This document shows positions 54,706-63,859 of a DNA stretch of 64,000 nt, piece by piece. This DNA comes from Mesorhizobium tamadayense. Lineage in GTDB: Bacteria; Pseudomonadota; Alphaproteobacteria; Rhizobiales; Rhizobiaceae. A program made the translations under genes and the position numbers. The notes beneath the pieces were generated by a model. That model was not told where the DNA came from and ran no database searches. It worked only from the letters and a program-made list of their open reading frames with translations. Position 1 is the first letter of the stretch; the number at the start of each line of letters is the position of its first letter. The DNA is taken from the NCBI RefSeq assembly GCF_003863365.1, contig NZ_RQXT01000032.1, positions 1 through 64,000 on the forward strand, given 5' to 3'.

Positions 54706-55820
54706 TATTTACGCCCTCCGCGCGGCTTTGCTGTCGAGGATTTCGCGGCCGGCTTAGCCGGCGAGGTGGATTTTTTGGCGGCCGGCTTCGGCTTCACCGC
54801 AGGCTTGCGCGCATCGACCTGAGCCGCTTTCGAGGCGCCCTTCGATACCGTGACGCGCTCGCCTTCACTGTGGCCGATCGTGTCTGTCACCGGTCCGGCG
54901 AGAAAGGAAGACGACGAACCGGGGCCATGCTCGGAGTCGGGGCCGGTGTCGAGCTGTTCGATGACGTCCTCGTCGCCGACTTCGGTGAGCACGGTCTCGA
55001 CCTCTTCGTCGTCGACGCCGAGATAGGCGGCAATGACGCGCGGGTCGGTCCTTACCGACTGCGGATTGCCGTCGGAGATCTTGCGGCCGTATTCGAGCAC
55101 GACGACGTGGTCGGAAATCTGCATGACCACCGACATGTCGTGCTCGATCAAAAGGATCGAGGTGCCGGTGTTGTCCTTGATGTCCATCAGGAGCTGATTG
55201 AGCGAGGCGGATTCCTTCGGGTTGAGGCCGGCGGCCGGCTCGTCGAGGCACAGCAGCTCAGGTCCTGTGCACATGGCGCGCGCGATCTCCAGACGGCGCT
55301 GCGCGCCATAGGGCAGGTCGCCGGCCGGGTCGTCGGCGCGATCGACGAGGTCGGCCTTCTCCAGCCAGTGCCTGGCGAGGTCGATCGATTCGGCCGAGGC
55401 CTGGCGATAGCTCGGAAAGCCGAACAGGCCGAGCAAGGTGTAGCCCGAGGCCTTCATCAGCTTGTTGTGCTGGGCGACCAGCAGGTTTTCGAGCAGCGTC
55501 ATGCCCGAAAACAGGCGGATGTTCTGGAAGGTGCGCGCCACCTTGGCGCGCGCCGGGATCTCGTGGTTGGGCAGGCGCTCGAGCAGATAGGTCGAGCCGT
55601 CGCCCCGGCTGAGCGTGATCATGCCCTCCGTCGGCTTGTAGAAGCCAGTAATACAGTTGAACACCGTCGTCTTGCCGGCGCCGTTTGGTCCGATCAGCGC
55701 GGTGATCTCTCCGCGCTTGGCCTGGAAGGACAGATCGCCGATGGCGACCAGGCCGCCGAATTTCATCGACAGATGCTCGACCTGCAGAATGAGATCGCCT
55801 GCGGAAGCTTGCCCGTTCAT
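54705..55820 (-). CDS. livG: Branched-chain amino acid ABC transporter ATPase LivG with long C-terminal tail
   Basis: A 371-residue ATPase. Walker A is GPNGAGKTT, and the insert RVARTFQNIRLF-type stretch, followed by LLVAQHN, is the LivG mark; Walker B LLCLDEPAAGL and the switch His in LIEHDMSVVM are present. After the normal end (about 262) comes an acidic linker (VETVLTEVGDED), a Ser-rich part and a Lys/Ala/Pro-rich tail of about 45 residues with KPAAKKS-type units. The tail is unusual for LivG. The start at 55820 overlaps the livM stop. Confidence 0.92.
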   Translation of the reverse strand: MNGQASAGDLILQVEHLSMKFGGLVAIGDLSFQAKRGEITALIGPNGAGKTTVFNCITGFYKPTEGMITLSRGDGSTYLLERLPNHEIPARAKVARTFQNIRLFSGMTLLENLLVAQHNKLMKASGYTLLGLFGFPSYRQASAESIDLARHWLEKADLVDRADDPAGDLPYGAQRRLEIARAMCTGPELLCLDEPAAGLNPKESASLNQLLMDIKDNTGTSILLIEHDMSVVMQISDHVVVLEYGRKISDGNPQSVRTDPRVIAAYLGVDDEEVETVLTEVGDEDVIEQLDTGPDSEHGPGSSSSFLAGPVTDTIGHSEGERVTVSKGASKAAQVDARKPAVKPKPAAKKSTSPAKPAAKSSTAKPRGGRK

Positions 55821-57415
55821 CAGCCATGGCCCTCCTTGGTGAAGGAGCCTGAGACCGCTTTTCGCTTCTTCAGGAAGGCTGTCGGTTCCCGGCTGCCGAC
55901 GAAGCCGCGCGGCTTCCACAGCATGACGATCACCATGGCCATGCCGAACAGAAGCATGCGGTAGAGCTCCGGCGTGAAATCGGGACCGAAGATCCGCTTC
56001 AGGAAGTCGAGTTCGCGCAATGCTTCAGTGCCGCCGATCATCACCAGCGCCGCCACGGCGATGCCGGGCAGCGAGCCCATGCCGCCGAGCACGACGATGG
56101 CAAGGACGATCGCCGATTCCAGGAAGACGAAGGATTCGGGGCTGACGAAGCCTTGCCGGGCTGCGAAGAACGAGCCGGCGAAACCGCCGAACATGGCGCC
56201 GGTGGCGAAAGCGGTGAGCTTGGTGGTGGTGGTGTTGATGCCGAGCGAGCGGCAGGCGATCTCGTCCTCGCGCAGCGCTTCCCAGGCCCGGCCGACCGGC
56301 AGCCGGCGAAGCCTGATGGTGACGAAGGCGGTCAAAAGACAGAGTCCGAGGATCAGATAGTAAAGGAATATCTTGTAATAGGCACTCGATGTGGCGATGT
56401 TCAACACCTTGGCGATGTAGTTCGGGTCAGAGACGTTGAACGATATCAGTCCGAAGAAGGAGACCTTCGGAATGCCGGATACGCCGGCCGAGCCGTTGGT
56501 CACCTCGCGCCAGTTGATCAGCACCAGGCGGATGATCTCGCCGAAGGCGAGCGTCACGATCGCCAGGTAGTCGCCGCGAAGCCTGAGCACCGGGAAGCCG
56601 AGCATGACGCCCCAGAAGGCGGCCATGCAGCCGGCGGCCGGAAGCAGGATCCAGAACGACAGGCCGAAATGCGTGCCGAGCAGCGCGTAGGCATAGGCCC
56701 CGACCGCATAGAAGGCGACGTAGCCGAGATCGAGCAGGCCGGCCAACCCGATGACGATATTGAGCCCCCAGGCCAGCATCACATAGATCAGGATCTGGAT
56801 GCCGAAATTGTCGACCCACTTCAGCGAGCCTTGGAACCCTCCGGCTACAGATCCTGAATATAGCGCGAGCGTCAGGACGACGACGACCGGATACAACGCC
56901 AGCGCGCTGACGCCCAATGCCGAGAAGTGATCGTGAATGAAGCTGCGGAAGTAAAACATCACCGAAGCTACGGCATAGATAATGGCCAGCGCCCGTAGGA
57001 ACCGCGCATAGCCGGCAAGGTCCGGCCCCAGCAGTCCATCGAGGGAGCCGGCCAACGCCAACAGCGCGACCGCTATGATGATGGCCGCAAACAAATACGG
57101 GATTCGGAAGAAGCGCGTCGCCATGCTCTCCGGCAGCAGGCCGGTGGCAACATCGGCGACCTTTAGGCTGGCCAAGAAGGGTTGGGCATAGGCGACGTAG
57201 AGGAAGCGTCCGACGGCGGTGAGGATAACCACCAGGGCAAGTAGTCCCCAGCGCTGCACCAGGATCAGCTCGTTGGAGATGTTCTGGTCGGTTCTCAACC
57301 CGATGAACAGCACGAACAGGCCAAGCGCGATGGCGCCGGCATAGAGCGCTTCGCGGAAAGCGCGCTGCATGGGAGGGACAACGATGTCGCGCTCCGGAGA
57401 TGCGGTAACGGCCAT
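55820..57415 (-). CDS. livM: Branched-chain amino acid ABC transporter permease LivM
   Basis: A 531-residue permease. The C-terminal two thirds match LivM ([46 protein letters not shown]-type [18 protein letters not shown]). The N-terminal 200 residues add several extra helices, a long form common in alphaproteobacteria. livG follows without a gap. Confidence 0.95.
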   Translation of the reverse strand: MAVTASPERDIVVPPMQRAFREALYAGAIALGLFVLFIGLRTDQNISNELILVQRWGLLALVVILTAVGRFLYVAYAQPFLASLKVADVATGLLPESMATRFFRIPYLFAAIIIAVALLALAGSLDGLLGPDLAGYARFLRALAIIYAVASVMFYFRSFIHDHFSALGVSALALYPVVVVLTLALYSGSVAGGFQGSLKWVDNFGIQILIYVMLAWGLNIVIGLAGLLDLGYVAFYAVGAYAYALLGTHFGLSFWILLPAAGCMAAFWGVMLGFPVLRLRGDYLAIVTLAFGEIIRLVLINWREVTNGSAGVSGIPKVSFFGLISFNVSDPNYIAKVLNIATSSAYYKIFLYYLILGLCLLTAFVTIRLRRLPVGRAWEALREDEIACRSLGINTTTTKLTAFATGAMFGGFAGSFFAARQGFVSPESFVFLESAIVLAIVVLGGMGSLPGIAVAALVMIGGTEALRELDFLKRIFGPDFTPELYRMLLFGMAMVIVMLWKPRGFVGSREPTAFLKKRKAVSGSFTKEGHG

Positions 57416-57420
57416 GAGGA

Positions 57421-58323
57421 TCAGACCTTTTCGACTTCAGGCCGGCCCAGGATGCCGGAAGGCAGGAAGATGAGCACGATCGCCAGGATCGAGAAGGCTG
57501 CGACGTCCTTGTAGTCGATCGAGAAATAGGCCGACCACATGCTCTCGATGAAGCCGATCAGCAGCCCGCCGAGTACCGCGCCGGGCAGCGAGCCGATGCC
57601 GCCGAGCACCGCTGCCGTGAAGGCCTTGACGCCCGGCACGAAGCCGTCGGAGAAGACCACGACGCCGTAATACATCAGGAACAGCGTGCCGGCGACCGCG
57701 GCAAGCGCGGCGCCCATGATGAAGGTGATGGAGATGGTGCGGTCGACGTCGATGCCAAGCAGCGCCGCCATCTTGCGGTCCTGCTCGCAGGCACGCTGCG
57801 CCCGCCCCAATGCCGTCCTGTTGACAAGATACCAGAAGATCGCCAGCAGCGCGGCGGTGACCAGCACGATGACGATCTGCTTCAGCGAGACGCTGATGCC
57901 GTCGATCGTGTAGACTTGGCTGACCATCGGCGGGATCGGCTTGTTGCGCGGCCCTTGCGTGACCTGCACGAAGTTAGACAGCGCGATCGACATGCCGATG
58001 GCGGTGATCAGCGGCGCCAGCCGGAACGATCCGCGCAGCGGCCGGTAGGCCACCTTCTCGATCGTCCAGTTGTACAGACTGGTCAAAAGCATCGCCACGA
58101 TCATCATGATCAGAAGCGCCACCACCACCGGCACGGAATAGAACAACGCGCCGAGGAGGAGAAAAACGATGAGGGCTGCGAAGGCGCCGACCATGAAGAT
58201 GTCGCCATGGGCGAAATTGATCATGCCGATGATGCCGTAGACCATCGTGTAGCCGATCGCGATCAGCCCGTAGATAGATCCCAGCGTCAGCCCATTGATA
58301 AGCTGCTGGACGAAGTACTGCAT
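57421..58323 (-). CDS. livH: Branched-chain amino acid ABC transporter permease LivH
   Basis: A 300-residue permease with about eight helices. [23 protein letters not shown] at the start and [19 protein letters not shown] are LivH signatures. The ATG at 58323 follows AGGGGAG. It is the first gene of the cluster. Confidence 0.95.
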   Translation of the reverse strand: MQYFVQQLINGLTLGSIYGLIAIGYTMVYGIIGMINFAHGDIFMVGAFAALIVFLLLGALFYSVPVVVALLIMMIVAMLLTSLYNWTIEKVAYRPLRGSFRLAPLITAIGMSIALSNFVQVTQGPRNKPIPPMVSQVYTIDGISVSLKQIVIVLVTAALLAIFWYLVNRTALGRAQRACEQDRKMAALLGIDVDRTISITFIMGAALAAVAGTLFLMYYGVVVFSDGFVPGVKAFTAAVLGGIGSLPGAVLGGLLIGFIESMWSAYFSIDYKDVAAFSILAIVLIFLPSGILGRPEVEKV

Positions 58324-58665
58324 ATTTATGCGGCTCCCCTGGAATGTCGCCCCGTTTCCGGGTCGCACCCCTTTTCATATTTCCCCTAGTCGTAAAGTTT
58401 CGAGCCCGGATTGCAACGTGATTTTTCAATCGCCGGACGTGGTTTGGAAGCACGCCACCCGATTGCCCGTTTTTTCGCATCCAGGCCCTGGACTATCGCG
58501 GACCCTATCATTGGCACAACGCAATGTCTTTGACGATTCAGCCGTATCATGCTCGCCATTTCGAAGAAACCGCCGTCAAAATAAGTTGAAGAGCGGATTT
58601 CTTGCATCAATGGAAGCGGTCCATTTTGCGCGGAATGCCTTCCGCCGGGTGAGGGGGGGTGACGG
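58324..58665. other. Intergenic region upstream of livH
   Basis: This stretch separates livH from the end of the epimerase gene and should hold the liv promoter. I find no ORF, hairpin terminator or repeat I can name in it. Confidence 0.35.
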
Positions 58666-59667
58666 TTACGTGACGATGAACCCATGCGCGAACGGATCGC
58701 GGTCGTCGATGAAGATGGTGTTCAGTCCGGTCATGCGCGCCCAGCCGCCGATCGACGGGATGATGGCCGGCTTGCCGGCCACGCTGACCTCTTTTTCGAC
58801 CCTGCCCTTGAACAGCGAACCGATGATCGATTCATGCACGAAGCTGTCGCCGGCCTTGAGCTTGCCCTTGGCATGGAGCTGCGCCATGCGCGCCGAGGTG
58901 CCTGTGCCGCAAGGCGAACGGTCGATCGCCTTGTCGCCGTAGAAGACGGCGTTGCGCCCATCCGCCTCTGCATGCTTCGGCTTGCCGGTCCACAGCATGT
59001 GCGACAGCCGGTTGATGCCGGGATTCTCCGGATGGACGAATGGGTATTTCTCGTTGAGGCGCTGGCGCACCACCGGGCTCCAGGCGATGAGGTCGCCGGC
59101 CGAATGGTCGGCCATGTCGCGGTAGTTCTCCTGCGGCTCGACGACGGCGTAGAAATTGCCGCCATAGGCGACATCGACGCTGATCTCGCCAAGCACCGGG
59201 CACTCCACGGTCAATCCTTCGGCATAGAGGAAGGACGGCACGTTGGTGATGCGCACCTCCTCGACATATTCGCCGACTTGGCTGTATTCGGCGACGACAA
59301 GGCCGGCCGGCGTGTCGAGCCTGAGCACGCCCGGCGTCTTCGGCTTCACCAGTCCGTGCTCGACGGCAAAAGTGACGGTGCCGATCGTGCCGTGGCCGCA
59401 CATCGGCAGGCAGCCCGAGGTCTCGATGAACAGGATGGCGATGTCGCAGTCCTCGCGCGTCGGCGGATAGAGGATCGAGCCCGACATCACGTCATGGCCG
59501 CGCGGCTCGAACATCAGCCCGGTGCGGATCCAGTCATATTCGGCGAGGAAATGCGCGCGCCGCTCCATCATTGTCGATCCCTGGAGCAGCGGCCCGCCGC
59601 CGGCGACCAGCCGCACCGGATTGCCGCAGGTGTGGCCGTCGATGCAGAAGAATGATTTCTTGGCCAT
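58666..59667 (-). CDS. hypRE: 4-hydroxyproline 2-epimerase
   Basis: A 333-residue proline-racemase-superfamily enzyme that interconverts trans-4-hydroxy-L-proline and cis-4-hydroxy-D-proline. Both catalytic Cys are present: the first in SGCLPMCGHGTIGT and the second in IDRSPCGTGTSARMA, which distinguishes epimerases from the Thr-containing dehydratases. The flanking oxidase and deaminase genes support the role. It is the last gene of the operon. Confidence 0.92.
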   Translation of the reverse strand: MAKKSFFCIDGHTCGNPVRLVAGGGPLLQGSTMMERRAHFLAEYDWIRTGLMFEPRGHDVMSGSILYPPTREDCDIAILFIETSGCLPMCGHGTIGTVTFAVEHGLVKPKTPGVLRLDTPAGLVVAEYSQVGEYVEEVRITNVPSFLYAEGLTVECPVLGEISVDVAYGGNFYAVVEPQENYRDMADHSAGDLIAWSPVVRQRLNEKYPFVHPENPGINRLSHMLWTGKPKHAEADGRNAVFYGDKAIDRSPCGTGTSARMAQLHAKGKLKAGDSFVHESIIGSLFKGRVEKEVSVAGKPAIIPSIGGWARMTGLNTIFIDDRDPFAHGFIVT

Positions 59668-59682
59668 GATGCTCTCTTGATG

Positions 59683-61011
59683 TCAGAACCGTTGCGGGCG
59701 GAAAGGGTTGAGATCGAGCGGCAGAGTCTGCCCGAGAACGAGATCGCGGATCAAGCGGCCTGTTGCCGCCGCCTGGGTCAGGCCGAGATGGCCGTGGCCG
59801 AAAGCGTAGAACACGTTCGGCGCCCGCGCCCGGCCGATGACCGGCAGCGAATCCGGCAGCGACGGGCGAAAACCCATCCACTCCCGGCCGCCCGCCGGAT
59901 CGAGCCCCGGCAGGAAGCGTTTTGCTTTTTCCAGCATCGCCTTCGAGCGCGCGAAATTGGGCGGACGTTCGATGCCGCCGAGTTCGACGGCGCCGCCGAC
60001 GCGCAAGCCCGTTTCCAGCGGCGTGATGACGAAGCCGTGCCTGGAAAAGATCAGCTGCCGTTTCACGTCGAAGGCCGACACCGGCAGCGTCGTGTTGTAG
60101 CCGCGCTCGGTCTCTAGCGGGATGCGGTCGCCGAGGTTCCTGGCCAAGAGATGCGACCAGGCGCCGGCGGCGATGACGATTTGCTTCGCCTTCCGCGTCG
60201 TGCCGTCGGAAAGCATGATCGTGGCGCCATCCGGGCCAGCTTCGACGCGATCGATGCGGGCATGCTCGAATCGCGCGCCCAGCTTCTCCGCATGGGCCCA
60301 GACCGCCTTGCCGAGCAGCTTTGGATCGGCAACCGTCTTCCAGCCAGGCACGAAGGTGCCCTTGACGAAACGTGGAGACAGGCCGGGCTGCAGGGCAGTC
60401 ATCTCCTCGCCCTCGACATGGCTAAAGCCGATGCCGAAGCGCTCGCGCAGCGCCCAGCCCGCAAGTGAGGCTCGGAACTCGGCCTCGCTTTCGTAGAGTT
60501 CGAGCGAGCCGTCCTCGCGCAGCATCGGCCTCGTGCCGGAGCGGTCGAGCAGGCCCATCCATTCGGCCTCAGCGAGCTTCATCATGCCGGCTTGTGCCGC
60601 CAGGCTCGCCTCAAAATGCTTGGCGGCACCCGCGCGCCAGAAGCGGATCAGCCAGGGCAGGAGTTTGGGCAGATAGGCTGGCGGGATGGCCAATGGCCCG
60701 AGCGGATCGGCAAGCCATTTCGGCAATTGCCTGATCATCCCCTTATGCGCCAGCGGCAGCACGTCGGAGAAGGCGAAGGCGGCGGCGTTGCCGGAGCTCG
60801 TCTCCTCGCAGATGCCGGTGCGGTCGAAGACGGTGACGTTGCGTCCCGCTTCGGAAAGAAAGGCCGCCGCATTGATGCCGATGATGCCGCCGCCGACGAT
60901 GACGACATCTTCCCCTTCTCCCCGTTCATGGGGAGAAGGGGCACGGAGGGCGCGGCGGCGCCCCTCTTTTGTCGACCTGGAATTACCTTGCACGTTGGCG
61001 CTGCCCCTCAT
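59683..61011 (-). CDS. hypO: FAD-dependent D-amino acid dehydrogenase (D-hydroxyproline)
   Basis: A 442-residue DadA-like flavoenzyme. The FAD-binding motif VVIVGGGIIGINAAAFLSEAG starts near residue 35, followed by SSGNAAAFAFSDVLPLA. The C-terminal LPVIGRARAPNVFYAFGHGHLGLTQ is typical. It should oxidise cis-4-hydroxy-D-proline to the pyrroline. The first 34 residues lie in a palindromic repeat, so the real start is unclear: ATG 61011 or GTG 60993 are the in-frame options. Confidence 0.88.
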   Translation of the reverse strand: MRGSANVQGNSRSTKEGRRRALRAPSPHERGEGEDVVIVGGGIIGINAAAFLSEAGRNVTVFDRTGICEETSSGNAAAFAFSDVLPLAHKGMIRQLPKWLADPLGPLAIPPAYLPKLLPWLIRFWRAGAAKHFEASLAAQAGMMKLAEAEWMGLLDRSGTRPMLREDGSLELYESEAEFRASLAGWALRERFGIGFSHVEGEEMTALQPGLSPRFVKGTFVPGWKTVADPKLLGKAVWAHAEKLGARFEHARIDRVEAGPDGATIMLSDGTTRKAKQIVIAAGAWSHLLARNLGDRIPLETERGYNTTLPVSAFDVKRQLIFSRHGFVITPLETGLRVGGAVELGGIERPPNFARSKAMLEKAKRFLPGLDPAGGREWMGFRPSLPDSLPVIGRARAPNVFYAFGHGHLGLTQAAATGRLIRDLVLGQTLPLDLNPFRPQRF

Positions 61012-61050
61012 CTGGCTGCCGCCATCTTCTCCTCGAACAGGGAGAAGAGA
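60905..61050. repeat. RIME-like palindromic intergenic repeat
   Basis: CCCCTTCTCCCC (60912-60923) and GGGGAGAAGGGG (60930-60941) are exact 12-bp inverted arms. A second block with CTCATCTGGCTGCC and GGGAGAAG lies at about 61005-61048. This resembles the rhizobial intergenic mosaic elements. It overlaps the start of the FAD enzyme gene. Confidence 0.65.
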
Positions 61051-61053
61051 CCT

Positions 61054-61947
61054 TTAGAACTGCGGCAGTTCCGGCCGCGCGGCCAGCGCATCCTGAACGA
61101 TCTTTTCCACGGCCCTGCGGCGCTCGCCCGACAGCGGCAGGCGTGGCATGCGCACGCGGTCATTGGTATCGATCGCCAGCACCTCGGCAAGCTTGATGTT
61201 TTGGACCAGATAGGTCGAGACATCGAGGTCGAGCAGCGGCCGGAACCAGCGGTAGATCTTCAGCGCCTCCTCGCGGCGGCCTTGCTTCATCAGCTGGTAG
61301 ATGGCGACGGTCTCGCGCGGGAAGGCGGTGACCAGGCCGGCCACCCAGCCGATGGCACCGACCGACAGCGCTTCGAAGGCGAGGTTGTCGACGCCGGTGA
61401 AGAGGTCGTAGCGGTCGCCGAGGCGGTTGATGATCTCGGTCGAGCGGCGGATGTCGTCCGAGGATTCCTTGATGGCGACGAAGCGCTTGTCGGACGCCAG
61501 CTCCTCCATCAGGTCGACGGTGACGTCGACGCGATAGGCGAGCCGATTGGAGTAAATCATGACCGGCAGGTCGCCGGCTTCAGCCACGGCGCGAAGGGCC
61601 GCGACGGTCTCTTGCCGGTCGGTGTGATAGATCGGGCTTGGCACCACCATCAGGCCGTTGGCGCCTTCCTTGGCGGCGCGCCGCGCGATGCTTGCCGCCT
61701 CGCGGGTGCCTGGCTCGTTGACGGTCAACAGCACCGGCTTCTTGCCGGCGACCTTCTGTGCCGTCTTCAGCACCTCGATCTTCTCGTCATGCGACAGCAT
61801 CGGCCCTTCGCCGAGCGAGCCGCAGACGATGATGCCGTCGCAGCCGGCCTCCATCTGCAGTCCATAGCAGCGCTCCATCTCGGCGTGATCGAGGCGGTCG
61901 TCGGCGGTGAATTTGGTCGTGACTGCAGGGAAAACTCCGGCCCACAT
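61054..61947 (-). CDS. hypD: DapA-family deaminase, probable pyrroline-4-hydroxy-2-carboxylate deaminase
   Basis: A 297-residue TIM-barrel Schiff-base lyase of the dihydrodipicolinate synthase family. The catalytic Lys is in FVAIKESSDD and the Tyr in LPVMIYSNRL; CDGIIVCGSLGEG is the family's GTTGE-type loop. Between a GntR regulator and two hydroxyproline enzymes it is best read as the deaminase giving 2-oxoglutarate semialdehyde. Other DapA-family activities cannot be excluded. Confidence 0.85.
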   Translation of the reverse strand: MWAGVFPAVTTKFTADDRLDHAEMERCYGLQMEAGCDGIIVCGSLGEGPMLSHDEKIEVLKTAQKVAGKKPVLLTVNEPGTREAASIARRAAKEGANGLMVVPSPIYHTDRQETVAALRAVAEAGDLPVMIYSNRLAYRVDVTVDLMEELASDKRFVAIKESSDDIRRSTEIINRLGDRYDLFTGVDNLAFEALSVGAIGWVAGLVTAFPRETVAIYQLMKQGRREEALKIYRWFRPLLDLDVSTYLVQNIKLAEVLAIDTNDRVRMPRLPLSGERRRAVEKIVQDALAARPELPQF

Positions 61948-61962
61948 GGTTATCTCTCCATC

Positions 61963-61972
61963 TGATATATCA
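61963..61972. promoter_or_regulatory. Putative GntR operator, hyp operon side
   Basis: TGATATATCA is a perfect palindrome 16 bases upstream of the deaminase ATG. It shares its half-site with the longer palindrome at 62018-62038. Confidence 0.6.
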
Positions 61973-62017
61973 GCGGTATATTTATTAAGAAGCGGGCTGT
62001 CAACACGGAATCCGTTA

Positions 62018-62038
62018 TGATATATGAAAAATATATCA
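62018..62038. promoter_or_regulatory. Putative GntR operator, regulator side
   Basis: TGATATAT (62018-62025) and ATATATCA (62031-62038) form perfect 8-bp arms around GAAAA. It lies just before the regulator start and may mediate autoregulation. Confidence 0.6.
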
Positions 62039-62049
62039 GGAGCCCGGCA

Positions 62050-62721
62050 TTGATATCCTCATTGATATCCATTGAGACGAGCCCGGCCTTCGAGCCTGTG
62101 GCGACCAAGGCCTATCGTGTGCTGGAGCACATGATCGTGACGCTTGAGCTGGCGCCCTCGAGCTTCGTCACCGAGGGCGCGCTGATCGAGCGGCTCGGCC
62201 TCGGCCGCACCCCGGTGCGCGAGGCGATCCAGAGGCTCGCCTGGGAAGGCTTGCTTGACGTCAGGCCGCGCGCCGGCATCGCGGTCGCGCCGCTCCACCC
62301 CGGCGACTGGCTGCGCGTCATCGACGCCAGGCGCGGCGTCGAGGTCGTGCTCGCCCGCTCCGCCGCGCGCTTCGTCACCCGCGAGGCAGCCGACCTTTTT
62401 CACGAGGCGGCCCTTGCCATGCAGAAGGCGGTGATCTCCAGCAATGTGCTTGCCTTCATCCAGGCCGACAAGCAGCTCGACGAGGCACTGGCGATCGCGG
62501 CCGACAATCCGTTCGCGGCGCGCGTGGCGGCGCCCTTGCAGACGCACAGCCGCCGCTTCTGGTTCCGCTACAAGGCCGATACCGGCCTGGCGGAATCAGC
62601 CGAACACCATGTCGCGCTCATCCGCTCGATCCTCGACGGCGACGAGGAAGGCGCCGCCAAGGACGCCAAGAAACTGATGACGCTGCTGCGCGGCCACGCC
62701 GAGGTGGCCGCGACACGCTAA
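62050..62721 (+). CDS. GntR family regulator of hydroxyproline catabolism
   Basis: A 223-residue FadR/FCD-type regulator. The HTH is AYRVLEHMIVTLELAPSSFVTEGALIERLGLGRTPVREAIQRL; the C-terminal helical FCD domain follows. The TTG at 62050 is preferred because AGGAG lies 7 bases upstream; an ATG at 62017 would begin inside the operator. It is divergent from the hyp operon and similar in position to HypR of Sinorhizobium. Confidence 0.85.
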   Translation: MISSLISIETSPAFEPVATKAYRVLEHMIVTLELAPSSFVTEGALIERLGLGRTPVREAIQRLAWEGLLDVRPRAGIAVAPLHPGDWLRVIDARRGVEVVLARSAARFVTREAADLFHEAALAMQKAVISSNVLAFIQADKQLDEALAIAADNPFAARVAAPLQTHSRRFWFRYKADTGLAESAEHHVALIRSILDGDEEGAAKDAKKLMTLLRGHAEVAATR

Positions 62722-62813
62722 TCGGAGCGGTTCAGCCTTCGCTGAACTGCCCCGGTCAGTTATTTACGCAATTTCAGGAAAACCGTTACACATTTTCCTG
62801 GAATTGCTTTCAG
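62722..62813 (-). repeat. Dispersed intergenic repeat, copy B
   Basis: Read on the minus strand it contains AAGCAATTCCAGGAAAA, AACGGTTTTCCTG, AAATTGCGTAAAT and a terminal GAACCGCTC, matching copy A at 41336-41440. It follows the GntR stop directly and overlaps the end of the next gene. Confidence 0.65.
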
Positions 62814-63127
62814 CCGCCCGGCTGCCCGACCGCGGTGGCCAGCGTGTCTTCCCATCCCTCGCCGGCCGCCAGGATGCAGCTCTGGCCCTTAACGTCGGTC
62901 ATCAGGATGGTCCAGGTTCCGCTAGCCGACACAAACACCTCGAAGATGGCGACGTCTCCGGCCACGCCGTAGCCCAGCCGCTTCTCCTCGAATGCCTCTG
63001 CCAGCCTTGCGACCAGAAAGTCATGGCCGCCGCAGATGACTTGCGCCTGCACTGGGACCGCCGGCAAAGCCATCATGGCGCCGACAGCCGCCGGCTTGAT
63101 CCATCGAAACGAAAATTCGCGTGCCAT
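62810..63127 (-). CDS. Small exported protein, paralogue 1
   Basis: A 105-residue protein with a signal peptide (to about 29, PVQAQ). The core GTWTILMTDVKGQSCILAAGEGWED is shared with the next gene upstream. Two Cys (one in VICGGHD and one in GQSCIL) could form a disulfide. Function is unknown. Confidence 0.78.
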   Translation of the reverse strand: MAREFSFRWIKPAAVGAMMALPAVPVQAQVICGGHDFLVARLAEAFEEKRLGYGVAGDVAIFEVFVSASGTWTILMTDVKGQSCILAAGEGWEDTLATAVGQPGG

Positions 63128-63364
63128 GGGGGCACCTCCTTTGCCTTGGCATTCCGGCAAGGGAGGCACATTCGGCCGCCTCAGTGTGCCGGAACGTTCC
63201 AGGCCGGATTCGACGTCTTCATCACGTCACTCCTTCTGGTTTCCGGTCTGTCGCAGGGAGACCATTACTCCCTGGATTCGATATGGTGAACCTATGCTCC
63301 GTAAACAAGCGGGCGCGGCGAGCGCCTGCGCTCGTGGCGAGGCGCTTCGCCGGCGTTTGAGTGT

Positions 63365-63670
63365 TCAGGCACCCGGCATGGCTGCCGTGATCGAAGGGCT
63401 GTCCCAGCCTTCGCCCACGGACAGAATGCAGCTTTGCCCCTTGGTGTCGGAAGCAAGGACCGTCCAACTGCCCTGGTCGGAGACAAATATCTCGAGCACG
63501 ACGTTCGGATTGATCAGCCCGCGCCCCGCTACGGTTTCGTGGAACTTGTCGCCGAGTGCCTTGATCACTTCAGCACGTGGGGCGCATTGCGCGGCCGCAT
63601 TGGCCTGAGCGGTTGCGGCTGACACTGCTATCGCCGCAAGGAAGACTGTCGTCAAAAGGCATCGTGTCAT
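63365..63670 (-). CDS. Small exported protein, paralogue 2
   Basis: A 101-residue protein with a signal peptide (to about 23, TAQA). GSWTVLASDTKGQSCILSVGEGWDS closely matches its neighbour, and QCAPRAEVIKALGDKFHE matches the equivalent ICGGHDFLVARLAEAFEE. The two arose by tandem duplication. Function is unknown. Confidence 0.78.
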   Translation of the reverse strand: MTRCLLTTVFLAAIAVSAATAQANAAAQCAPRAEVIKALGDKFHETVAGRGLINPNVVLEIFVSDQGSWTVLASDTKGQSCILSVGEGWDSPSITAAMPGA

Positions 63671-63809
63671 CTGACACCTCCTCGCGCCAGACGAGAACCC
63701 CGGCTGCCACCGGCGCTGTTTGATTGGCCTGCAATCTTTGCAGGAATAAAGGCTAAGGCGGATGGTGCCGTCTTGGTTCCATCGCGTCGGCATTTTGGCG
63801 CACAGGAAT

Positions 63810-63840
63810 GCAAAAGGCCCGGCATGTACCGGGCCTTCAA
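63810..63840 (-). terminator. Rho-independent terminator of the mmsA-like gene
   Basis: A 9-bp stem (63814-63822 with 63829-63837) is followed on the minus strand by a short T-run. It starts 20 bases after the stop at 63860. Confidence 0.85.
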
Positions 63841-63859
63841 CTGTTCGATCTATGTTGGA

